Source: Sunxiuqinia rutila (GTDB lineage: Bacteria > Bacteroidota > Bacteroidia > Bacteroidales > Prolixibacteraceae). From it: a stretch of DNA of 64,000 nucleotides. Shown in pieces: positions 52,499 to 62,122 of the stretch. The stretch is taken from NCBI RefSeq assembly GCF_050589705.1, contig NZ_JBNGOT010000001.1, positions 470,723-534,722 on the forward strand. The letters run 5' to 3'. Position 1 is the first letter of the stretch. Each line of letters begins with the position of its first letter. Below the pieces are notes generated by a model that was not told where the DNA came from, did not search any database, and saw only the letters and a list, made by a program, of their open reading frames with translations. Both the position numbers and the translations under genes were made by a program.

Positions 52499-55400
52499 AT
52501 GAGAAAAATTATCTTGACATTTTTGAGTACAGTCTGTTTGGCTCTTTTGCTAATCGGGCAGACTCATGCGCAAATGAGCGTGAGTGGTACAGTAAGGGAC
52601 GTAGACGGGGAGGGAATCCCTGGAGTAACAGTCCTGGAAAAAGGTACCAGTAATGGTACGGTAACTGACATCGATGGGAATTACACCATTCAGGTGCCTT
52701 CCGATGCAGTCCTAGATTTTTCGTTTGTGGGAATGAGAACCATGGAGTTGAATGTTGGCGGTCGTCAAACCATTGATGTTCAGATGGAGCCCGACGAAAT
52801 TGGAATTGACGAAGTAGTGGTAACAGCCCTTGGTATTAAACGGGAAGCAAAAGCACTGGGATATGCGATGACTGAAGTTAGTGGGGAAGATATTGCTCAG
52901 ACGAATACCGTCAACCCGGTTCAGGCACTTCAAGGGAAATCAGCAGGTTTAAGTATTGGAACTTCCGATGGAGGTTTAGTGGGTAACGCTAAAATCCAGA
53001 TTCGTGGGGTTTCTGTGCTGAACTCCAACAACAACCAGCCGATCTTCGTTATTGACGGGGTGATTGTTGAAAACTCCGTTTCAAATGCCAGCGAGTGGGC
53101 AGATAATGCCAACGACTTTGGTAACATCCTGAAAAACATGAATCCCGATGATTACGAGTCGGTGTCGGTATTGAAAGGAGCTGCGGCAACTGCGCTTTAT
53201 GGATCTCGTGGTATCAATGGTGCCGTGGTCATTAAAACAAAAGATGGTCGTGGCAAAAAAGGAATTGGGGTAAAAGTAACCCAATCGGTCGGTATTGACC
53301 ATGTCTACAAACAGCCTGACCTTCAGTATGAATTTGGTCCCGGAGACCTGATTGGTGCGATTGGCTATGGGGAAAAAGACGAAAATGGAAACTATTACCG
53401 ATTCGACTACAGCCAGTTTTACACGCGCGAAGTGGATGGTGTTCAGACAGTAACCAAAATTGGAAACCCCAATGCCGGTTTCTTGTGGGGACCTAAATAC
53501 GATGGTCGTCCAATTGAAGATTTTGATGGCGTAATGAGAAACTACGTGGGGTATAAAAACAGCATGAAGGACGCTTACGATGTTGGAATAAATTCCAATA
53601 CGGCTGTGGCCCTGAGTGGTGGTACCGATAAAGGAAGTTTCTACTTATCCAATGCCTATAACTATCGGGAAGGAACTTCACCAACCGATGAGTTCGAAAG
53701 ATACTCGATGTTGTTTAAGGGATCGTATGATCTGGCAAGCTGGTTGCGTGCCGATGCCTCTGTATCATTCACCAATTCACTTGTAACCAACCCGGGTAAT
53801 GCACTGTCGTTGAGTTTTGCAACAGGAAGCTGGGCCGGATGGTATGATACCAAACGCTGGAAACAACGCGATGTTTACCAGGCATCTCATGGCGGTGTGC
53901 CAAACAGTAACTATGGCGATTTATATGCTAATGTACCCGGAAATGGAACATGGCATAACTATAATCTCGACAAGCAAACGCGGGAAGAACAAGTTACACG
54001 CCCAATCGTTCGTTTGACGGCTGATATTACCGATTGGATGTCGATTATGGCTGAAGGTAATATGAATCATTATACGACCTTCTATGAGAATAAAAACTTA
54101 GGTAATGGGTATGCCAATGATGGTGGTAGTTATGAAATTCGCCACGATCGTGATGTTAGTCGTACGGGTAAGTTGGTTGTTAACCTGAATAAAGACTTTG
54201 GTGATTTTACAACCAATGCCATGTTGGGAGGTGAACTTTGGGATCGTGAAACTTCCTTTAACCGCACCTGGACGGATGGAGGATTGAAAGTTCCTGGAAA
54301 ATTCTTTATGGGTAACTCAAAGAGAACCTTGAATACATCGGCAGGAATTGGGAATACGCATCAAGTTAATTCCTTGTATTTCTTGTTGAGTGGTAGCTGG
54401 AAAGAGCAGATTTTCCTGGATGTGACCGGACGTAATGACTGGTCTTCGGCCTTGGTTTATACCGACGGAACAGGTAACTTCTCCTATTTCTATCCTTCTG
54501 TGAGTTCTTCCTGGATTTTCACAGAAACCTTCGACATGCCAGCTATGTTTTCATTTGGTAAATTGAGAGCATCCTGGGCACAAGTGGGTAACGACACCTC
54601 GCCTTATACAATTAATAAAGGCTATGGTTCGGGAACATGGGAAATTGAAGGAGGTAACTTTGCTTATCTGAATACAAAAAGTACATCCCTGGTTGACCCC
54701 AGTATCAAGCCTGAGTTGAAAAACTCGTTTGAAGTTGGTGTGGATATTCGTTTATTTGAAAACCGCTTGAGTGCTGACGTAGCCTACTATAATGAGAAGA
54801 TTAATAACCAGATTTCAACCGTTCCTCTTCCTGCTGAGTCAGGATTGAATGAGATGTTGACCAACGTGGGTACCATGACTAATAAAGGTTTGGAAATTTC
54901 AGTTGGTTTTTCACCTGTTCGAACCAGAAACGTTGAATGGAAATCAACCTTTAACTACTGGAACAATGAAACCAAAATTTCAAATTTGGTTGATGAAGTG
55001 GGCGAGTACAAACGTTTAGCAGGTTCTGAGAATTATGGAAACTACCGTATTGCATCGGTTGCTTTTGAAGATGGTGAATACGGAGTGTTGATGTCAGACA
55101 TCAATCCGCTAATGGATGAAAATGGTAACAAAGTGTTGAGGTGGCTGGATAGCTACCGGGGTGCTGGTTACACCAGAAGTTACGAAGTGCAGGAAGTCGG
55201 AAAAATCAATCCTGACTTTGAAGGTTCGTGGAACAATGATTTCCGCTACAAAAACTTCAATTTATCCGTCTTGCTGGATGCCCGTTTTGGTGGACATATT
55301 GCTTCTTACTCGAACCGTTACGGTACTTCATACGGTATCATGGAAACCTCATTGAGATGGCGTGATCCTGAGCATGGAGGTATTACCTGGACCAGTGAGT

Positions 55401-55876
55401 ATGAAGACACAAAAGGACAGGTGTTTCACGATGGGATGATTCCGGAAGGGGTATTTGCTGAGGGGCAAATGGTAACAGCTCCAAGTGGAGAATCCGTTGA
55501 TGTTGGTGGTATGACTTACCAGGAAGCTTATGAGGCAGGGCACGTAGAGCCAACTCACGCAGGCTTCTATACCTATCTTGTCAATTCCTGGGGAAGTGGT
55601 GTTGTCAATAAGGACTGGGTAAGTGAAGTGAAATACATTGCCTTGCGTAATATTTCAATTGGCTACAACCTGCCAAAGAGTTTAGCTCAGAAGATGAAAG
55701 CGCAGAATATGTATGTTTCATTAAATGCACGTAACCTGTTCTACCTGTATAACTCGATGCCGAACCACTTGAACCCGGAAAGTTTTAGGGGAACAACAAG
55801 TAACTATTCGTACTTCGAGCGCAACTTTACGCCATATACTGCGACCTACACCATGTCAATCAGTATTGATTTCTAA
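52499..55876 (+). CDS. SusC-like TonB-dependent transporter, pair 2
   Basis: This 1125-residue importer starts at the ATG giving MRKIILTFLSTVCLALLLIG; the frame is open 42 bp further upstream, but the chosen start matches the first SusC. It has a carboxypeptidase-like domain, TonB box region DEVVVTALGIKREAKALGYA, plug (IRGVSVLNSNNNQPIFVIDG and VSVLKGAAATALYGSRGING) and a barrel ending YTMSISIDF. There is no STN domain. Beyond the first 110 residues it shares only general family similarity with SusC 1, so the pair probably takes up a different part or size of glycan. SusD follows within 20 bp. Confidence 0.96.
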   Translation: MRKIILTFLSTVCLALLLIGQTHAQMSVSGTVRDVDGEGIPGVTVLEKGTSNGTVTDIDGNYTIQVPSDAVLDFSFVGMRTMELNVGGRQTIDVQMEPDEIGIDEVVVTALGIKREAKALGYAMTEVSGEDIAQTNTVNPVQALQGKSAGLSIGTSDGGLVGNAKIQIRGVSVLNSNNNQPIFVIDGVIVENSVSNASEWADNANDFGNILKNMNPDDYESVSVLKGAAATALYGSRGINGAVVIKTKDGRGKKGIGVKVTQSVGIDHVYKQPDLQYEFGPGDLIGAIGYGEKDENGNYYRFDYSQFYTREVDGVQTVTKIGNPNAGFLWGPKYDGRPIEDFDGVMRNYVGYKNSMKDAYDVGINSNTAVALSGGTDKGSFYLSNAYNYREGTSPTDEFERYSMLFKGSYDLASWLRADASVSFTNSLVTNPGNALSLSFATGSWAGWYDTKRWKQRDVYQASHGGVPNSNYGDLYANVPGNGTWHNYNLDKQTREEQVTRPIVRLTADITDWMSIMAEGNMNHYTTFYENKNLGNGYANDGGSYEIRHDRDVSRTGKLVVNLNKDFGDFTTNAMLGGELWDRETSFNRTWTDGGLKVPGKFFMGNSKRTLNTSAGIGNTHQVNSLYFLLSGSWKEQIFLDVTGRNDWSSALVYTDGTGNFSYFYPSVSSSWIFTETFDMPAMFSFGKLRASWAQVGNDTSPYTINKGYGSGTWEIEGGNFAYLNTKSTSLVDPSIKPELKNSFEVGVDIRLFENRLSADVAYYNEKINNQISTVPLPAESGLNEMLTNVGTMTNKGLEISVGFSPVRTRNVEWKSTFNYWNNETKISNLVDEVGEYKRLAGSENYGNYRIASVAFEDGEYGVLMSDINPLMDENGNKVLRWLDSYRGAGYTRSYEVQEVGKINPDFEGSWNNDFRYKNFNLSVLLDARFGGHIASYSNRYGTSYGIMETSLRWRDPEHGGITWTSEYEDTKGQVFHDGMIPEGVFAEGQMVTAPSGESVDVGGMTYQEAYEAGHVEPTHAGFYTYLVNSWGSGVVNKDWVSEVKYIALRNISIGYNLPKSLAQKMKAQNMYVSLNARNLFYLYNSMPNHLNPESFRGTTSNYSYFERNFTPYTATYTMSISIDF
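52615..52713 (+). repeat. 99-bp tract identical to 45843-45941
   Basis: This is the partner of the identical tract in SusC 1. It encodes the middle of the carboxypeptidase-regulatory-like domain (LEKGTSNGTVTDIDGNYTI region). Confidence 0.85.
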
Positions 55877-55896
55877 AAAACTTAAAAATGGTAAAT

Positions 55897-57738
55897 ATGA
55901 AAACAACATATAAATTAATATTTGCTCTGATCTTTATTTTAGCGATTGGGTGCGATAAGGAAGAGTTTGCTAAACTTAACACCGACCCTTCAACATTATC
56001 AGAGCCTGATTTGAGATACTCCATGACGAAAGCCATTGAGCAAATGTATGGTAACGACTATACCAATTGGTTTTACAGCAACTTTCAATATATTCATCCC
56101 TGGACGCAGGTTGGAAGTGCGCAGGGGGGCAATGGTGTAACTTATAATGAGATGGGACCGGCTGGAGGTCAGAATCTTTACGGAAGTCTGATGCCGCAAA
56201 CCATGGACATCAGAGCGCGTATAGATGCATTGCCTGAAGAAGAGCAAGGAGCTTACCAAGCCCTACGTGCTTTGACTTATCCGGTTCAGATTGCAACGGC
56301 TCTAACCATTACTGATCAAACAGGATCGTTGGTTTACACTGAGGCTGGTTTGGCGCCATACACCAATCCTCCGTTATTAACACCTAAGGTAGATAGCCAA
56401 CAGGAGTTGTTTAATATCTGGCTGACCGAACTGGATGAGGCCATAGCCGGCTTAACTGCAACTGACCAGTTTGCCATGGGAAACCAGGATCGGATTTATG
56501 GTGGTGACTATGGGCAGTGGGCGAAATACTGCAATCTCCTAAAACTTCGTATTGCAGCTCGCTTAGTGAATAAAGACCGGGCCCGGGCTATCCAGATTGT
56601 AGAGCAGGTGGCCAACTCTTCTGTGGGCTACATGGATGAAATGAATGACGACTTTATCTACAAAAGGGATATTAAATACTACGGAACTGGTAATGGCATG
56701 TGGATTGGTTATGCCAGTAAAAATCTGGTTGATTTCTTGTTAGCCAACAAAGATCCTCGTCTGCGTTTTTCCTTTGAGAAAAACCATTTTAACGGAGAAG
56801 TCGTGCAGGCATTTATCGATGCTGGGAAAGCTCTTCCTCCTTACATCGCTCCATTAGTTGATTTGGATGCTGATGGCAATTTTGCAGGTTGGTTAGGTGA
56901 TGGTGAACCTTGGGTTCGTTATCATGGGGCTCCATTGTCACCTGATGCTGTTTTGGATCCGGCCAATGAAAAGTACTTCAACCAAGGTGCCACGAACAAG
57001 ATTGAAACCAAAACCTATATTGCCACTTCTCTGTATTCTGAAAAGCTGACACGCACAACTTATAACTACACCTACCCAACCAAACCAGGTGGACGTATTA
57101 TTGAACTGAAAGACAATGATCCACCGCTGTATGTTATTTTGGGTACGGCAGCCGAAACGAATCTGTATCTGGCTGAATTCAAGTTGTTGGGAGCTAATCT
57201 TCCCAAAAGCGCACAGGAGTATTTCGACTGGGGAGTTGAGTTGTCTGTGATGCGTGCTGATCGATTTGCAGAGCATCAGCAAATGCCGTATTACAATGGC
57301 GATCCGGTTTATGTTGATGCTGATGAAGCTGCAGAGGCAGCTACCATGCTTCGGGATGGCGAAATTACGGATCTGCTGGCTCTGAATGCTTATGATTTAA
57401 CAACCGATGGTTTGGAAAAAGTCTATATTCAGCAATTTATCAACTTTTTGAATACACCCAATGATATCTGGACAACTGTTCGTCGTTCCGGAATTCCGAA
57501 AAAGGGCAGTGCCTACTTGGCTTGGGAGGATGTGACAGCCTCTGGGGCTGCAGTGGTTCTTCCTCGTCGCTTTGTGGTGGATACGCCAACAGAGGATGAC
57601 ATCAATTATGCCAACAAAATGGCGGCTATTCAGGAGCAAGGTTTCACAACCGGTACTCCGGAGGCTACAATTCTGAATGCGGAAAGGTTGTGGTTCGATC
57701 AAGAAAACCCCAATTACGGAGCAGGTCCCAAGAATTAA
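55897..57738 (+). CDS. SusD-like lipoprotein, pair 2
   Basis: This 613-residue lipoprotein (MKTTYKLIFALIFILAIGC, Cys 19; the ATG 9 bp upstream is less signal-like) of the SusD-like_2 type has FAKLNTDPSTLSEPDLRYSM as a typical N-terminal motif, QWAKYCNLLKLRIAARLVNK, NKDPRLRFSFEKNHF, ETNLYLAEFKLLGANLP and the closing IWTTVRRSGIPKKG. It pairs with the SusC just upstream. It is not notably close to the SusD of pair 1 despite the duplicated ROK genes. A strong terminator follows. Confidence 0.93.
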   Translation: MKTTYKLIFALIFILAIGCDKEEFAKLNTDPSTLSEPDLRYSMTKAIEQMYGNDYTNWFYSNFQYIHPWTQVGSAQGGNGVTYNEMGPAGGQNLYGSLMPQTMDIRARIDALPEEEQGAYQALRALTYPVQIATALTITDQTGSLVYTEAGLAPYTNPPLLTPKVDSQQELFNIWLTELDEAIAGLTATDQFAMGNQDRIYGGDYGQWAKYCNLLKLRIAARLVNKDRARAIQIVEQVANSSVGYMDEMNDDFIYKRDIKYYGTGNGMWIGYASKNLVDFLLANKDPRLRFSFEKNHFNGEVVQAFIDAGKALPPYIAPLVDLDADGNFAGWLGDGEPWVRYHGAPLSPDAVLDPANEKYFNQGATNKIETKTYIATSLYSEKLTRTTYNYTYPTKPGGRIIELKDNDPPLYVILGTAAETNLYLAEFKLLGANLPKSAQEYFDWGVELSVMRADRFAEHQQMPYYNGDPVYVDADEAAEAATMLRDGEITDLLALNAYDLTTDGLEKVYIQQFINFLNTPNDIWTTVRRSGIPKKGSAYLAWEDVTASGAAVVLPRRFVVDTPTEDDINYANKMAAIQEQGFTTGTPEATILNAERLWFDQENPNYGAGPKN

Positions 57739-57788
57739 TGACTAATTGGATATCCTTCGTTTGGATATTGGGCTAGTTTAGGTGCGAT

Positions 57789-57820
57789 AAAACCGCTGTT
57801 CTTTACGTTCAGCGGTTTTT
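57789..57820 (+). terminator. Intrinsic terminator after SusD 2
   Basis: AAAACCGCTG (57789-57798) pairs with CAGCGGTTTT (57810-57819), and a T run follows. Confidence 0.88.
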
Positions 57821-57860
57821 CATTCTGTATTCATTTTCAAAAAATCAAAAAATAATAGGC

Positions 57861-58553
57861 ATGGTGAAATCTAAGTCCAACTTGTTGTATTTTATCGTTT
57901 GCTTTTGGGGGAGTTTCTCGCTGTCGGCGATAGCTCAGGAGCATGCGATAAAAGGAAGAGTAACAGCTTTTAGGTCGATTCCTTTAAGTAAGGTTTCGGT
58001 TGTTTGCAAGGGGTCAGATACGGAAGTGCTTACCGATGAAAAGGGAGTGTTTTCTCTGGTTTGCGATGAAAAGGGAAAATTGAAAATAAGCGCCAATGGC
58101 TTCTATTCTGAAAATATTAAATTGAGGAACTTTGCTGATTCCGATTCAGTAATTGTAAATTTGCGCTACAGGAATGGCGAAAAAAATTTCGAAATAGCTA
58201 CAGGTTACGGACATATTAGTGAAGAGCAGCTGACATATGCCATTCAGCATTTGGAAGCGGACTCGGATTACAGTAATTATCGAACTATTTTGGAGGCAAT
58301 TGAAGGGCGTATTTCCGGAGTCAGCATTAGAAATAATGCCATTAATATTCGTGGAGCAACAACGATCAACAGTGGCGATGTTCCTGCTTTGCTGGTGGTT
58401 GACGGAACCATTGTGGAGTTCCCGGTTTTTGTGAATATTCCGCCAACTCAGGTAAAGTCAATTTCGGTGCTTAAAGGAGCTGCGGCTTCTGCACGTTATG
58501 GTTCTCGGGGTATGGGAGGAGTCATTGTTGTAAAAACAAAATCAACGGATTGA
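57861..58553 (+). CDS. Barrel-less SusC plug-domain protein
   Basis: This 230-residue exported protein (signal LLYFIVCFWGSFSLSAIAQ) is built like the front of a SusC. A carboxypeptidase-regulatory-like domain (about 28-105, IKGRVTAFRSIPLSKVSVVC) is followed by a complete plug (about 140-228) with EAIEGRISGVSIRNNAINIR, VPALLVVDGTIVEFPVF and SVLKGAAASARYGSRGMGGV. It then stops cleanly at VVKTKSTD, where a barrel would begin. No decayed barrel sequence follows: the next gene begins 32 bp later. It is therefore a compact periplasmic protein and not an obvious truncation. It could engage SusC barrels, TonB or periplasmic glycans. Role unknown. Confidence 0.85.
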   Translation: MVKSKSNLLYFIVCFWGSFSLSAIAQEHAIKGRVTAFRSIPLSKVSVVCKGSDTEVLTDEKGVFSLVCDEKGKLKISANGFYSENIKLRNFADSDSVIVNLRYRNGEKNFEIATGYGHISEEQLTYAIQHLEADSDYSNYRTILEAIEGRISGVSIRNNAINIRGATTINSGDVPALLVVDGTIVEFPVFVNIPPTQVKSISVLKGAAASARYGSRGMGGVIVVKTKSTD

Positions 58554-58585
58554 TCAATTATATGACTAGCTAAATTTTTGTTGCA

Positions 58586-60076
58586 ATGAAAAAACTACTA
58601 ACGAATCTGTGTTTTATTTTTTTGGTTCTGAGTACCTCTGCTCAGATGGTTCACGAATTTGAAGGGCAAAAGTATTACCCGGAGGATGATCCTTTGGTGA
58701 ATGAAAAATTGGATCAATGGCAGGATTTAAAATTTGGTCTCTTGATGCACTGGGGAGCATACAGCCAGTGGGGGATTGTGGAGTCCTGGTCAATTTGTCC
58801 GGAAGACTATGGCTGGTGCCAACGCAAAAAAGGGAATAATCCGGAGAATTACTATGAGTATGTAAAGGAATATGAAGGACTGAAGAATTCCTTCAATCCC
58901 GTAGATTTCAATCCGGAGAAGTGGGCCAAGGCAGCAAGTGATGCCGGAATGAAGTACTTGGTTTTTACGACCAAGCACCATGATGGCTTTTGCATGTTTG
59001 ATTCGAAATACACTGATTATAAGGTGACCGATGAGGCATGTGCATTTCATTCCAATCCAAAAGCCAACATTACGAAAGAAATTTTTGATGCCTTCAGGAA
59101 TGAAGGGCTATGGGCAGGAGCCTATTTCTCAAAACCTGACTGGCATTCTGATTACTATTGGGATCCGTACTTTCCTCCGTTCAACCGGAATGTGAACTAC
59201 GATCCGGAAGCCTATCCTGAAAAGTGGCAGAAGTTTGTTGATTTCACGCACAATCAAATTCTGGAGCTGATGACCGATTATGGCAAGATCGATATTTTAT
59301 GGCTCGATGGCGGTTGGGTGGCAAAGTCTTCAAAAGAAGAAATGCAGCATTCGTTGATTCGAAAAGGCATGGGAGCTTCCTCTGGTTTTTTGAAGTCGTT
59401 TGCAGTGAATCAAGACATCAAAATGGATGAGCTTGTTGAAAAGGCGCGTAAAAAACAACCCGGGCTAATTGTGGTGGACCGTGCAGTAGAAGGGAAAAAC
59501 CAAAACTACCTGACGCCTGAAAATAAAGTACCGGAAGAAGCGTTGCCATTTCCATGGGAGTCGTGCATTATTGCCGGTGGTGGTTGGTCTTATGTGCCCG
59601 ATGCACAATACATGAGTCCAAGAAAAGCCATTCATATGTTGGTTGATATTGTGGCTAAAGGTGGAAACTTACTATATAATATAGCTCCGGGGCCTGACGG
59701 AACGTGGCACGATGAAGCTTATCAGTTGTTGGAAGCCATGGGCGAATGGATTCAGGTGAATGGTGAAGCCATTTACAGTACACGGGCGATTGCTCCGTAT
59801 AAAGAAGCCAATATTTGCTTCACCCGTAAAAAAGACTCCAATACCATTAATGCAATCTACCTGGCTGATGAAGGCCAAAAACAATTACCTGCAGAGATCT
59901 ATGTGAACTCTTTCCAGCCAAAGAGAGGCGCAAAAGTAAGTCTGCTTGGAGATGGAAAATCATTGAGTTGGAAGAAATCTGGAAATGGCATGTTGGTGCA
60001 AATTCCTGCACAGTTGCGGAAGAATCCACCGGCTGGTTATGCTTGGGTACTTCAGTTCGAAATAGCTGAAGATTGA
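58586..60076 (+). CDS. GH29 alpha-L-fucosidase
   Basis: This 496-residue exported glycosidase (signal MKKLLTNLCFIFLVLSTSAQ) has GH29 signatures: FGLLMHWGAYSQWG, MKYLVFTTKHHDGFCMFDSK, GLWAGAYFSKPDWH and IDILWLDGGW with the catalytic nucleophile Asp (D241). LLYNIAPGPDGTWHDEAYQL and a small C-terminal beta domain complete it. It removes terminal alpha-L-fucose, for example core or antennary fucose of N-glycans. Its neighbour is an N-glycanase, so fucosylated N-glycans are the likely target. It probably shares a transcript with the plug protein 32 bp upstream. Confidence 0.95.
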   Translation: MKKLLTNLCFIFLVLSTSAQMVHEFEGQKYYPEDDPLVNEKLDQWQDLKFGLLMHWGAYSQWGIVESWSICPEDYGWCQRKKGNNPENYYEYVKEYEGLKNSFNPVDFNPEKWAKAASDAGMKYLVFTTKHHDGFCMFDSKYTDYKVTDEACAFHSNPKANITKEIFDAFRNEGLWAGAYFSKPDWHSDYYWDPYFPPFNRNVNYDPEAYPEKWQKFVDFTHNQILELMTDYGKIDILWLDGGWVAKSSKEEMQHSLIRKGMGASSGFLKSFAVNQDIKMDELVEKARKKQPGLIVVDRAVEGKNQNYLTPENKVPEEALPFPWESCIIAGGGWSYVPDAQYMSPRKAIHMLVDIVAKGGNLLYNIAPGPDGTWHDEAYQLLEAMGEWIQVNGEAIYSTRAIAPYKEANICFTRKKDSNTINAIYLADEGQKQLPAEIYVNSFQPKRGAKVSLLGDGKSLSWKKSGNGMLVQIPAQLRKNPPAGYAWVLQFEIAED

Positions 60077-60090
60077 TGATAATTAAAAAC

Positions 60091-60130
60091 GGTTAGCTGG
60101 AAAGCAGGGTGCTGAGATCAGCTAACCTTT
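60091..60130 (+). terminator. Hairpin between the fucosidase and N-glycanase genes
   Basis: GGTTAGCTG (60091-60099) pairs perfectly with CAGCTAACC (60119-60127), followed by only TTT. It is a weak terminator or attenuator, so part of the transcript may read into the N-glycanase gene. Confidence 0.6.
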
Positions 60131-60155
60131 AAATCACCTATAAAAACAGAAGAAT

Positions 60156-62084
60156 ATGTTCTATCGCTTTTTGCTTTATGTGGGATTAATCGCTTTGGTG
60201 AGTTGTACTCCGAAAATTGAACCCAAAACGGTTATTGTAACCTCTCACAACCACGAAACAATTACTTGTAGTCCAAGTGGGAGCAATTATTTTAAAAATT
60301 GGGCTGTCTTTCCGGGGAAAGATGAACCTGTTAGACGTGTGTTTATGGATGTGACTTTGGGACATCCTGATTCCATTAACATTGCGCACTGGGATTACCT
60401 GGATCACATTACCATTCGTCGGGTCGGCGGAGTGCATGGCGATTCGCTTAACCTGGAAATTGGGCGGATGCTAACGCCTTACGGAAGTAACTTTAAGAAA
60501 GACTGGGAATGGAAATGGCGGGTTGATGTGACTGACTTTGCCAGTTTGCTGCGTGACAGCGTGGAAGTTGAATACATGCATTCGGGCTATGAGAGCAAGG
60601 ATGTTGGTTGGGATTTGACGATTGATTTTGAAGTGAATGTTGGTAAACCTGTCGCCGAAATGGTTAAGTACGATAAGGTATTTGCCGGAAACTATGCGTA
60701 TGGAGACAGTACTAAGCCAATTACAGCATCCTTGGCGCCGGTGGAAATGAAAATGGCTCCGGAAGCTAAGTTGGGACGTTTGCGCATTCAGCATACCGGG
60801 CATGGGATGGATCGCCCTAGAGGTTGCAGCGAGTTTTGTAGCCGTTGGCGTGAAGTGGTTGTAGATGGAGTGGTGATTGATCGTCGTGATATGTGGAAAG
60901 AGTGTGCCGACAATGCCCTTTATCCTCAGGGCGGTACCTGGATCTTTGACCGGGCTTATTGGTGTCCGGGCGATTTGCAGAAAGCTGACTTGATTGATTT
61001 CCCAATTACCCAGCCAACACACACCATTGATTTGGAGCTGGAGCCTTACACCGCTCAAAAAAATGTACAGGCCAACGAATCGATTCAGGCCATGTTGTTT
61101 CAATACAACCAGCCAAACAGTAAAAACGATGTGGCCATTGAAGAAATTCTGGTGCCGAACAAATCGGTTGAGCTCAATCGTTTGAATCCTTCTTGCTTTG
61201 AGCCACGCATTGTGGTGCGTAATTTGGGGAGTGAGCCTATTCAGGCCTTGGATATTGTTTACGGTACCGAAGGGTTCGATTTTAAAACTTTTACCTGGAC
61301 CGGAGAACTTGGTTTTTATGAGGAGCAAGTGATTGTATTGCCTGGAGTGATTGATTTTAACTTTGGTGAAAATGTTTTTTCAGTGGAAGTTAGTTTGGCG
61401 AATGGTGAAATGGATGAATGGGACGCAGACAACAGCCGGCAGGCAGCGTTTGTCTCTCCAAAAGAAATGCCGGAGACAATGGTGCTAACGTATAAATCGA
61501 ACAATGCGCCTGGCGACAATACCATTCGGGTAATTAATGAACAACAGGAAGTTGTTTTTGAGCGTACTCCGGAACAGTCGGAAGCAAATACCTTATATCG
61601 GGACACTTTGGTTTTGGCTGAGGGTAAATATCGCTTGGCTTTGCAGGACACCGCTCATAACGGATTGGAATTTTGGTTTATGCCTAAGCAAGGTTATGGC
61701 TACATGTATCTGTCGGATTTGGATGGTCAGGTGTTGCATCGTTTTGAAAGCGATTGTGGCGTTGGCGAGAAACTGGATTTTAAAGCTTCGAAAGCACCTC
61801 GCATTGACGAAAACGTTGAGCAGGAACTGTATATCCTTCACCCACGTATGTTTAAGTCGAAAACAGAATTGATGGTGGATACCGAAAAGCCTTCAGATGG
61901 TGAGATTCATATTTTGGCAGATGGCGATCTGGTGAAGACGATCCCTTTCAAGCAAGTGGAGCATAAGACATTTGATATTGATTTCTCTGAATTTAAAGAC
62001 GGACGCTATGTTGTAGAGTTGTTTGTTGAAGGAGAAAGCAAACTCAAACTTCGGGTGAATAAAACATCCAGAAGTTTTGACTAA
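60156..62084 (+). CDS. PNGase F-family peptide N-glycanase lipoprotein
   Basis: This 642-residue lipoprotein (LIALVSC) has the two jelly-roll halves of PNGase F in residues about 25-310. Compared with my memory of the Elizabethkingia enzyme, the catalytic Asp60 (EWDRY) matches D80 in HWDYL, Glu206 (GCAEWC) matches E226 in GCSEFC, IDVTDFKSLL matches VDVTDFASLL, and APDRAGWCPG matches IFDRAYWCPG. The Glu118/Trp120 region is not conserved. It would cut the amide bond between Asn and the first GlcNAc of N-glycans. About 330 extra C-terminal residues include CARDB-like and jelly-roll modules and a final domain resembling a type IX secretion sorting tail. Confidence 0.92.
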   Translation: MFYRFLLYVGLIALVSCTPKIEPKTVIVTSHNHETITCSPSGSNYFKNWAVFPGKDEPVRRVFMDVTLGHPDSINIAHWDYLDHITIRRVGGVHGDSLNLEIGRMLTPYGSNFKKDWEWKWRVDVTDFASLLRDSVEVEYMHSGYESKDVGWDLTIDFEVNVGKPVAEMVKYDKVFAGNYAYGDSTKPITASLAPVEMKMAPEAKLGRLRIQHTGHGMDRPRGCSEFCSRWREVVVDGVVIDRRDMWKECADNALYPQGGTWIFDRAYWCPGDLQKADLIDFPITQPTHTIDLELEPYTAQKNVQANESIQAMLFQYNQPNSKNDVAIEEILVPNKSVELNRLNPSCFEPRIVVRNLGSEPIQALDIVYGTEGFDFKTFTWTGELGFYEEQVIVLPGVIDFNFGENVFSVEVSLANGEMDEWDADNSRQAAFVSPKEMPETMVLTYKSNNAPGDNTIRVINEQQEVVFERTPEQSEANTLYRDTLVLAEGKYRLALQDTAHNGLEFWFMPKQGYGYMYLSDLDGQVLHRFESDCGVGEKLDFKASKAPRIDENVEQELYILHPRMFKSKTELMVDTEKPSDGEIHILADGDLVKTIPFKQVEHKTFDIDFSEFKDGRYVVELFVEGESKLKLRVNKTSRSFD

Positions 62085-62122
62085 GCATAGTTCCCGGTAA
62101 AATTGGGAAACTATAATACACG

